From: Gallionellaceae bacterium | Lineage (GTDB): Bacteria > Pseudomonadota > Gammaproteobacteria > Burkholderiales > Thiobacillaceae | Length of the DNA stretch: 39,525 bases | Assembly (NCBI GenBank): GCA_028714875.1 | Contig: JAQTLN010000030.1 | Coordinates: 1-39,525, forward strand | Direction: 5' to 3' | Shown: positions 34,282 through 39,525 of the stretch, one piece after another | Layout: each line of letters opens with the position of its first letter | Position numbering within the stretch: the stretch's first letter is position 1 | The notes under the pieces: model-generated | What the model was told of the DNA's origin: nothing | Seen by the model: the letters and a program-made list of their open reading frames with translations, nothing else | The model's database searches: none | Program-made: the position numbers and the translations under genes

Positions 34282-37047
34282 ATGCCCCACACCCTTCTGC
34301 TGGTCGATGGCTCCAGCTATCTCTATCGCGCCTTCCATGCCCTGCCCGACTTGCGCAATCCGGAGGGCCACCCAACCGGGGCGATGTATGGCGTCATCAA
34401 CATGCTCAAGCGGTTGCGCAAGGACTATCCCAGCGCTTACGCCGCCTGCGTGTTCGACGCCAAGGGCAAGACCTTCCGCGACGACTGGTATCCCGCATAC
34501 AAGGCGCAGCGCCCGCCGATGCCGGATACCCTGGCCTGCCAGATCGCGCCGCTGCATGAAGCCGTGATCGCGCTGGGCTGGCCGTTGTTGATGCTGGAGG
34601 GCGTGGAGGCGGACGACGTGATCGGCACCCTGGCGCGGCAGGCCGAGGCGGCGGGCATGGAGACGGTGGTATCCACCGGCGATAAGGACCTCGCGCAACT
34701 GGTCACGCCCAATGTGCGCCTGATCAACACCATGACCAACGAGCTGCTGGACGAGGCCGGGGTGCTGGCGAAGTTCGGCGTGCCGCCGAATCGCATCGTC
34801 GAATACCTGACCCTGGTGGGCGACACGGTGGACAACGTGCCCGGCGTGGAGAAGGTGGGGCCGAAGACGGCGGTGAAATGGCTTGGCGAATTCGACGGGC
34901 TGGACGCGCTCATGGCGCGCGCCGACGAAGTGAAGGGCAAGGCCGGCGAAAACCTGCGCGCGGCGCTGGACTGGCTGCCGATGGCGCGCAAGCTGGTGAC
35001 GGTGAAGACGGATGTCGCCTTGCCGGAACACGTCAACGACCTCACCTGGCGCGAGGAAGACAAGGGAAAGCTGGCGGCGTTGTTCGATAAATACGGCTTT
35101 CGGACGTGGTTGCGCGAATTGCTCCCCTCCCCCTCCGGGGGAGGGGCCGGGGGAGAGGGAACGGCGCCGGATCAAGCGGCTGCGCTGGATCAACCGTTTT
35201 TCCCTCTCCCCGGTCCTCCCCCGGAGGGGGAGGGAGAAATACAACGCCACTACGAAGCCATCCTCGACGAAGCCACCCTCGCCCACTGGCTGGAGAAACT
35301 GCAAGCCGCCGAACTGATCTGCCTGGACACCGAAACCACGTCGCTCGACCCGATGCGCGCGCAACTGGTGGGCATGTCGTTCTCCATCGAATCCGGCGAG
35401 GCCGCTTATCTGCCGCTGGCGCACCACTACGCCGGGGCGCCGGCGCAACTGCCGTTGGCCGTAACCCTGGCGCGGTTGAAACCGCTGCTGGAGGACGCGA
35501 GCCGGCCCAAGGTCGGGCAGAACCTGAAATACGACTGGCATGTGTTGATGAACCACGGCGTCGACCTGCAAGGCATCGTCCACGACACCCTGTTGCAGTC
35601 CTATGTGCTGGAAGCGCACGAGCGACACGACATGGACACCCTGGCGGCTCGGCACCTGGGCGAACAGACCATCAAGTACGAAGCCGTCTGCGGCAAGGGC
35701 GCCAACCAGATCGGCTTCGACCAGGTGAGCGTGGAGCACGCCACCACCTACGCGGCGGAGGACGCCGACATCACGCTCAGACTGCATCAGAGCATGTACC
35801 CGTCCATCGCCCGCGAAACCGGGCTGGAGAAGATCTACCGCGACATCGAGATGCCGCTGCTGCCGATCCTGGCGAAGATGGAACGCACCGGGGTGAAACT
35901 GGATGCCGACCTGCTGCGCCGGCATTCCGTCACCCTCGGCCGGGAAATGCTGGAAATCGAAAAGAAGGTGCATGAAGCGGCCGGGCAGCCGTTCAACCTC
36001 AACTCACCCAAGCAACTCGGTGAAATCCTGTTCGGCCAGCTTGGCCTGAAACCGAAGAAGAAGACGCCGGGCGGCGCGCCCTCCACCAATGAAGACGCCT
36101 TGCAGGAACTGGCGCTGGATCACCCCCTGCCGAAACTGATCCTCGATTACCGGGGCCTGGCCAAGCTGAAATCGACCTACACCGACAAGTTGCCGGGCAT
36201 GGTCAACCCGGCCACCGGGCGTGTGCACACCACCTATTCGCAAGCGGTGGCGGTCACCGGGCGGCTGTCCAGTTCCGACCCCAATTTGCAGAACATCCCG
36301 GTGCGCACCATGGAGGGCCGCAAGATTCGTGAGGCCTTCATCGCCGAGGCGGGGCACGTCATCGTCTCCGCCGACTACTCGCAGATCGAGTTGCGCATCA
36401 TGGCGCACCTGTCCAACGACGCCGGCCTGCTCAAAGCCTTTGCCGAAGACGCCGACATCCACGCCGCCACCGCCGCCGAGGTGCAGGGCGTGGCGCTGGA
36501 AGACGTGACCCCGGACATGCGACGCATGGCCAAGGCGGTGAACTTCGGCCTCATCTACGGCATGTCCGCCTTCGGCCTCGCCGCGCAACTGAACGTCGAG
36601 CGCGGCGTCGCGCAGGTCTACATCGACCGCTATTTCGCGCGTTATCCCGGCGTCGCCGACTACATGGCGCGCACCCGCGAGCAGGCGAAAACGCTGGGCT
36701 ACGTGGAAACCCTGTTCGGCCGCCGCCTCTATCTGCCGGAACTCATGGGCGGCGCCCCCGCCCGCCGTCAGGGCGCCGAGCGCGCCGCCATCAACGCCCC
36801 CATGCAAGGCACGGCGGCGGACCTGATCAAACTGGCGATGATCGCGGTGCGCGGCTGGCTGGACAGCGCGAGTTTGCGCTCGAAACTCATCATGCAGGTG
36901 CATGACGAACTGATCCTGGAAGTACCCGAGGACGAGCTGGAAACCATCCGCGTCGGCCTGCCGGAGCAGATGGCGGGCGTGGCGAAACTGGCCGTGCCCC
37001 TGAAGGCGGAAGTGGGCGTGGGGCCCAACTGGGAAGCGGCGCACTGA
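34282..37047 (+). CDS. polA: DNA polymerase I with an in-frame repeat insertion
   Basis: This 921-residue protein has all three PolA domains. The 5' nuclease (residues 1-275) has LLLVDGSSYLYRAFHALPDL and STGDKDLAQLV. The 3'-5' exonuclease has LICLDTETTSLDPMRAQLVG with the metal-binding DTE intact. The polymerase domain has VSADYSQIELRIMAHLSND, the O helix RRMAKAVNFGLIYGMSAFG, and the catalytic QVHDELILEV. The start at 34282 is set by AGGA 8 bases upstream. Residues about 281-320 (SPSGGGAGGEGTAPDQ and FPLPGPPPEGEGEI) are encoded by a palindromic repeat inserted at the linker between the nuclease and exonuclease domains. All catalytic motifs remain intact, so the enzyme is probably active. Confidence 0.97.
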   Translation: MPHTLLLVDGSSYLYRAFHALPDLRNPEGHPTGAMYGVINMLKRLRKDYPSAYAACVFDAKGKTFRDDWYPAYKAQRPPMPDTLACQIAPLHEAVIALGWPLLMLEGVEADDVIGTLARQAEAAGMETVVSTGDKDLAQLVTPNVRLINTMTNELLDEAGVLAKFGVPPNRIVEYLTLVGDTVDNVPGVEKVGPKTAVKWLGEFDGLDALMARADEVKGKAGENLRAALDWLPMARKLVTVKTDVALPEHVNDLTWREEDKGKLAALFDKYGFRTWLRELLPSPSGGGAGGEGTAPDQAAALDQPFFPLPGPPPEGEGEIQRHYEAILDEATLAHWLEKLQAAELICLDTETTSLDPMRAQLVGMSFSIESGEAAYLPLAHHYAGAPAQLPLAVTLARLKPLLEDASRPKVGQNLKYDWHVLMNHGVDLQGIVHDTLLQSYVLEAHERHDMDTLAARHLGEQTIKYEAVCGKGANQIGFDQVSVEHATTYAAEDADITLRLHQSMYPSIARETGLEKIYRDIEMPLLPILAKMERTGVKLDADLLRRHSVTLGREMLEIEKKVHEAAGQPFNLNSPKQLGEILFGQLGLKPKKKTPGGAPSTNEDALQELALDHPLPKLILDYRGLAKLKSTYTDKLPGMVNPATGRVHTTYSQAVAVTGRLSSSDPNLQNIPVRTMEGRKIREAFIAEAGHVIVSADYSQIELRIMAHLSNDAGLLKAFAEDADIHAATAAEVQGVALEDVTPDMRRMAKAVNFGLIYGMSAFGLAAQLNVERGVAQVYIDRYFARYPGVADYMARTREQAKTLGYVETLFGRRLYLPELMGGAPARRQGAERAAINAPMQGTAADLIKLAMIAVRGWLDSASLRSKLIMQVHDELILEVPEDELETIRVGLPEQMAGVAKLAVPLKAEVGVGPNWEAAH
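35122..35239. repeat. Palindromic repeat inserted in frame within polA
   Basis: Two hairpin arms, CTCCCCTCCCCCTCCGGGGG with GAGGGGCCGGGGGAGAGGG, and TTTTTCCCTCTCCCCGG with TCCTCCCCCGGAGGGGGAGG, flank a core of about 40 bases. The family is different from the E repeats. It adds about 39 codons without a stop. Confidence 0.85.
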
Positions 37048-37170
37048 GGCGCGCGCGTGGGATGTGGTGAGGGACGAACCGCATCGAACCATGACCAGCC
37101 ACAAGAGGTGGTTCGCCGCGCCCCGACATAAACGGAGCTAACCAGAACTGGTAGAAAAATCTTTTCGGCA
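37048..37170. other. Intergenic region after polA
   Basis: Short stretch after polA. A weak inverted repeat (GAACCA/TGGTTC, about 37086-37114) could act as a partial terminator. Nothing else is supported. Confidence 0.35.
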
Positions 37171-37186
37171 TTAAGTGTTCGTTAAG
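37170..37186 (+). promoter_or_regulatory. Direct-repeat box TTAAG-N6-TTAAG, copy 1
   Basis: Two TTAAG half-sites start 11 bases apart (37171 and 37182). Spacing of about one helical turn is typical of OmpR-family regulators, and the pattern resembles the PmrA/QseB box (TTAA with 5-6 base spacers). The same box lies at 38962-38977, before copy 2 of the gene. Confidence 0.5.
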
Positions 37187-37263
37187 TCTTGCCGCGAATA
37201 ATGGCACTCACCGAACGCCACCTGACGCCCGGTAGTTCAACCCCACACCCTCTGGAGCCACAC

Positions 37264-37461
37264 ATGAACAAGACCCTGATCGCCCTGCTGACCGCCGCTT
37301 CCTTCCTGACCATCGCCGGCGCCCAAGCCGCTGACAAGCCCATGGACAAGCCCGCCGCCGAAGCCGCTTCCCCCGCCGATGCCGGCGCCAAGCCCGCCAA
37401 GCACGTCAAGAAAGTCAAGCACACCAAGAAAGCCAAAAAAGCTGCCGAAGCCGCCAAGTAA
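37264..37461 (+). CDS. Small lysine-rich exported protein, copy 1
   Basis: This 65-residue protein has a Sec signal (LIALLTAASFLTIAGAQAA) and a mature part of about 42 residues, rich in Lys, Ala and Pro (DKPMDKPAAEAASPADAGAK, then KHVKKVKHTKKAKK). Composition and layout recall the acid-shock protein Asr, but no homology is claimed. The start has GGAG 7 bases upstream. It has its own TTAAG box and a perfect terminator. A second copy lies 1.8 kb downstream with 8 or fewer amino-acid changes, all in the basic tail. Confidence 0.85.
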   Translation: MNKTLIALLTAASFLTIAGAQAADKPMDKPAAEAASPADAGAKPAKHVKKVKHTKKAKKAAEAAK

Positions 37462-37473
37462 TCGGTTTCTCGC

Positions 37474-37509
37474 AAAAAAGCCGGGCGACGCGAGTCGCCC
37501 GGCTTTTTT
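37474..37509 (+). terminator. Rho-independent terminator, copy 1
   Basis: AAAAAAGCCGGGCGAC with its perfect complement around a GCGA tetraloop, ending in TTTTTT. The A-flanked stem is bidirectional. It lies 12 bases after the stop of the lysine-rich gene. Confidence 0.95.
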
Positions 37510-37527
37510 GTTTTCGGAAGGCTCTGT

Positions 37528-37650
37528 ATGCGGCAATGGTTGAAACGCTTGCGGCCACGGAGAGCCGAGTCCCCCCTCAAAACGCCCTTTACGCGTGAAC
37601 TGGTGATGCGGTTGGAGCAGTGGCTCCCCCCTTTGGCAAAGGGGGGTTAG
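37528..37650 (+). CDS. Short ORF running into repeat E8, doubtful
   Basis: A 40-codon frame with GGAAGG about 6 bases before its ATG. The first 21 codons (MRQWLKRLRPRRAESPLKT) are unique, and the rest is E8 sequence ending at the TTAG of its left arm. It could be the remnant of a gene cut off by the repeat. No product is recognised. Confidence 0.25.
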   Translation: MRQWLKRLRPRRAESPLKTPFTRELVMRLEQWLPPLAKGG

Positions 37651-37735
37651 GGGGGATTTTCGGACGCTTGTACTGGCACAACCCTTGGAGAAATCCCCCT
37701 CAGTCCCCCTTTGAAAAAGGGGGAAGCCACCTTCA
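37591..37735 (+). repeat. Dispersed palindromic repeat E8, near full length
   Basis: The left extension ACGCGTGAACTGGTGATGCG is followed by GTTGGAGCAGTGGCTCCCCC, CTTTGGCAAAGGGGGG and TTAGGGGGGATTTTCGGAC. The right arm is AAATCCCCCTCAGTCCCCC, then TTTGAAAAAGGGGGAAGCC. It is the clearest copy with the left extension. Confidence 0.87.
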
Positions 37736-37821
37736 GGTGATCTCCACGAATGGCTCGTACTCGGCCGAAGAGGATGTTGAGGAGCTTCCCGAGAATTTGG
37801 TGTCGGGCTCTTGGCTGACTG

Positions 37822-38028
37822 TCACCCGCCACGCCGACCATTCAGCCTCGCCTGGCTACGCACCAGGATGCGCAGTTGATCGGCATCAGCCTGAGTGGTC
37901 AATCCTCCCAGCAGTTTCTGGCGAAGCTGGGATGAGACAGGAACGCCAAAGCCAATCAATGCGGTCAAATCCCACGAATAAGTCGTGCCCTGGGTGATAT
38001 GCGAGAGAACGATGTCAAAGGCGGCCAT
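37822..38028 (-). CDS. Small hypothetical protein
   Basis: A 68-residue protein with a strong ribosome binding site (AGGAGG, 5 bases before the ATG at 38028), which makes it credible. Sequence: a hydrophobic N-terminal half (FDIVLSHITQGTTYSWDLTA) and a basic C-terminal half (TQADADQLRILVRSQARLNG). No domain is recognised. An overlapping frame in the same direction (37647-37841) begins 20 bases before its stop and runs into repeat E8, again as in the bridge ORFs, but no downstream gene follows. Confidence 0.5.
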   Translation of the reverse strand: MAAFDIVLSHITQGTTYSWDLTALIGFGVPVSSQLRQKLLGGLTTQADADQLRILVRSQARLNGRRGG

Positions 38029-38254
38029 GTCAACCTCCTGAGCTGTGTGGCTGGTTAATCGTGTTGCGCTGATTCCAGCCTAGTGGTGACGTGTTCCTGC
38101 GCGGTTGCCGGCCGGTGAGCGTTTGTTACAGGCAGTGACAGGAGTTCATGGGAACGGTCCATCAGGACGTATGTGTGGATGGCTCTTGTTCGGCCTTATG
38201 TGAAGCTTCACATAAGGCCGAAACACGGCCATTGTCGAAACGATCAAGTGCCAT
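38029..38254. other. Intergenic region with a perfect palindrome
   Basis: Contains the upstream region of the 68-residue gene and the 34-bp palindrome at 38189-38222. Nothing else is supported. Confidence 0.5.
38189..38222. repeat. Perfect 34-bp palindrome
   Basis: Each arm is 17 bases (TTCGGCCTTATGTGAAG and its exact reverse complement) with no loop. There is no T tract beside it. It could be a recombination or operator site, or the joint of two mobile-element ends. Confidence 0.8.
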
Positions 38255-38765
38255 TCACAAAAAACAGCGAACTGCTCTTACACCCTTCGCACTCCCGGAA
38301 AAACTTGTGCCCATCCTTGCGTAGTCGTTCCTTGTGCCCTTCAACACCACAGCCCAGCTTGACCGGGGTGTTTCCCCACACGAAGCACATTTAAAGTAGT
38401 AGCCATATTTCCCGTACTGGATGGTGAGTTTCTCGCCACCACAAGCACGGCACTTCGGCGCTTCCTTGGCTGATTCAACTGGCTTGGCGGGGGTACACAT
38501 CGAGCAAGCGGTTGATCATCAGATGGTCGATCTGGGCTACCCGGCCGTTAACCTCGAAGCGGAGGTCATGCAGCACGACACGGTTCTTGTGGGCCGCATT
38601 CTCGAAGTCGATGAAGTAGGCTGACTCTTGCTCGCCTTTGTTGCCCGCGCGGACGAGCCGGATTTCCTGCTCGATCTTGGGTTTGATTGGCGCGGGCGCG
38701 CTTGCGAGTAGCGCCTCCAGTTCAGCGACGACCCCATCCTTGGATCGGAACGGTTTCAAAATCAT
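38255..38765 (-). pseudogene. Decayed NERD-domain protein gene, two frames
   Basis: The 5' part (38765-38475) encodes 96 residues with a NERD-type N-terminus (GNKGEQESAYFIDFENAAHK, then VLHDLRFEVNGRVAQIDHLM) that stops soon after LLDVY. The 3' part (38500-38255), in another frame and overlapping by 26 bases, encodes a zinc-ribbon-like segment (CRACGGEKLTIQYGKYGYYF, then KCASCGETP). In intact relatives the NERD domain continues well past this point and a zinc ribbon can follow, so the gene appears to have lost its middle and its frame. NERD proteins are nuclease-related and of uncertain role. An alternative is two small genes, but the truncated domain speaks against it. Confidence 0.7.
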
Positions 38766-38961
38766 TGTTGAATTACCCTGTCTTGGTTTTATTGGTTACT
38801 TGACCAGCGCCTGTCGCCAGCCAGCCTGGAACTTACACCAGCACAGGCCTGGCGGTCTTCCTCAGAATGTGGCGGTAACCGGTCTCGCACTCAGGTCTTG
38901 CTCAGGCCTTGGCGACAACGGACTCGCCGTCGCGGTGAATCTTGTGCCAGTGGATGGCGAA

Positions 38962-38977
38962 TTAAGTGTGCGTTAAG
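38962..38977 (+). promoter_or_regulatory. Direct-repeat box TTAAG-N6-TTAAG, copy 2
   Basis: TTAAG at 38962 and 38973, the same spacing as copy 1. A possible -10 element (AATAAT, 38988-38993) follows in both copies. The conservation starts at this box: sequence upstream of it differs between the two copies. Confidence 0.5.
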
Positions 38978-39054
38978 TCTTGACATGAATAATGGCACTC
39001 ACCGAACGCCACCTGACGCCCGGTAGTTCAACCCCACACCCTCTGGAGCCACAC

Positions 39055-39252
39055 ATGAACAAGACCCTGATCGCCCTGCTGACCGCCGCTTCCTTCCTGA
39101 CCATCGCCGGCGCCCAAGCCGCTGACAAGCCGATGGACAAGCCCGCCGCTGAAGCCGCTTCCCCCGCCGACGCCGGCGCCAAGCCCGCCAAGCACGCGAA
39201 CAAGATCAAGCACGCCAAGAAAGCCAAGAAGTCCGAAGAAGCCGCCAAGTAA
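39055..39252 (+). CDS. Small lysine-rich exported protein, copy 2
   Basis: This 65-residue paralogue of the protein at 37264-37461 has an identical signal peptide and an identical DKPMDKPAAEAASPADAGAK segment. The basic tail differs (KHANKIKHAKKAKKSEEAAK in place of the copy 1 tail). GGAG lies 7 bases before the ATG. The pattern of identical upstream DNA with a few changes in the tail suggests a recent duplication, possibly mediated by the flanking E8 and E9 repeats. The role is unknown; periplasmic charge buffering or acid/cation stress is a guess from composition. Confidence 0.85.
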   Translation: MNKTLIALLTAASFLTIAGAQAADKPMDKPAAEAASPADAGAKPAKHANKIKHAKKAKKSEEAAK

Positions 39253-39266
39253 TCGGCTTCAAGCTT

Positions 39267-39302
39267 AAAAAGCCGGGCGACGCGAGTCGCCCGGCTTTTT
39301 TT
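39267..39302 (+). terminator. Rho-independent terminator, copy 2
   Basis: AAAAAGCCGGGCGAC with its perfect complement around GCGA, ending in seven T. It lies 14 bases after the stop of copy 2. Confidence 0.95.
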
Positions 39303-39320
39303 ATGGGCTGACGCCCCTGA

Positions 39321-39420
39321 CAGCGGGTGATGCGTTTGGCGCGGTGGTTCCCCCCTTTTTCAAAGGGGGGTTAGGGGGGATTTCTGAGATGGCCGCTCAG
39401 GCAAACGTCGCTAAATCCCC
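39321..39420 (+). repeat. Dispersed palindromic repeat E9, right arm truncated
   Basis: The left extension CAGCGGGTGATGCGTTTGG is followed by GGTTCCCCCCTTTTTCAAA, GGGGGGTTAGGGGGGATTT and a core with GCAAACGTCGCTAAATCCCC. The right arm breaks off at 39421, where unrelated sequence starts. Confidence 0.85.
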
Positions 39421-39468
39421 CTTGTATGTTTCTTTTCCATCGAATTTCTTCAAACTGAATATGTGCCG

Positions 39469-39525
39469 TGGTGGTTGTGGACAATTCCTCGGCGGGGTTT
39501 GCCGGGGAATTGTCCACAACCACCA
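39469..39525. repeat. 20-bp inverted repeat at the window edge
   Basis: TGGTGGTTGTGGACAATTCC and its exact reverse complement flank a 17-base loop that itself has a CGGC/GCCG stem. No T tract is visible before the window ends. It may be a mobile-element end or an unusual terminator. Confidence 0.75.

Larger units (their letters stand above)
38961..39252 (+). repeat. Duplicated block (second copy of 37170-37461)
   Basis: From the TTAAG box to the stop codon the two blocks are almost identical, including a run from AATAATGGCACTC through the start codon without change. The terminator stem is also identical. Differences are concentrated in the last 20 codons. Confidence 0.92.

Noticed and set aside
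37182-37580. A 132-codon minus-strand frame over the lysine-rich gene, and its twin at 38973-39248
   Set aside because: It is the complement of the lysine-rich gene and its terminator; it has no ribosome binding site, and its conservation between copies follows from the duplication.
37528-37650. A full gene upstream of E8
   Set aside because: Only about 21 codons are outside the repeat; kept only as a doubtful feature.
38975-39010. A TTGACA -35 box in the copy 2 promoter and a sigma-54 site (TGGCAC)
   Set aside because: TTGACA is only 4-7 bases from the candidate -10 element and is not conserved in copy 1; TGGCAC lacks the TTGCA partner at the right distance.

Overview
The window is GC-rich, densely packed and gene-complete. 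It looks like the chromosome of a betaproteobacterium (Nitrosomonadales/Rhodocyclales type). That placement is inferred from gene content (a DUF6502/DUF5666 pair, a BPSS1780-like membrane protein, DUF2782, a multihaem cytochrome, HslU and PolA of proteobacterial type), not from a database search. No rRNA, tRNA or CRISPR array was seen.

Region 1 (255-12733, all minus strand) is one long, tightly coupled transcription unit for a type II secretion/type IV pilus-like machine. In transcription order: DUF6502 (HTH-like), DUF5666, an outer-membrane barrel, a GspG-like pseudopilin, GspF, GspE, a GspL/PilM-like protein, a GspM/PilO-like protein, a short GspC/PilP-like protein, a lipoprotein secretin, and three more pseudopilins. 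Most junctions are ATGA or similar stop/start overlaps. A nine-haem c-type cytochrome with two Ig-like domains (12913-15111) lies directly upstream, behind its own terminator.

Region 2 (15485-21435) holds housekeeping and small accessory genes: a nucleoside/guanine deaminase, hslU (without hslV beside it), a DUF4426 protein, a DsbD_2/TauE-like membrane protein coupled with a dihaem cytochrome and a BPSS1780-like membrane protein, a DUF2782 protein and a LOG-family (TIGR00730) protein.

Region 3 (21648-33976, minus) is a two-gene surface module. A 2659-residue secreted protein made of DUF11-type and SdrD-B-type repeats is coupled by ATGA to a 1450-residue protein with an OmpA peptidoglycan-binding-like domain and a C-terminal barrel-like half.

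Region 4 (34282-39525) contains polA, two near-identical copies of a 65-residue lysine-rich secreted protein (each with the same promoter box and terminator), a small hypothetical gene, a decayed NERD-domain gene, and strong palindromes, the last at the window edge.

The most unusual feature is a dispersed palindromic repeat of about 100-170 bp, present in nine full or partial copies (called E1-E9 here). Within the secretion operon and after hslU, it sits between translationally coupled genes, just after the coupling ATG. Each copy keeps an open reading frame: two become the N-terminal leader of a pseudopilin, and three make small bridge ORFs that end at or just before the next start codon. 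A different repeat family lies at the same position in the GspM-like gene, and a third is inserted in frame inside polA between the 5' nuclease and the 3'-5' exonuclease domains.
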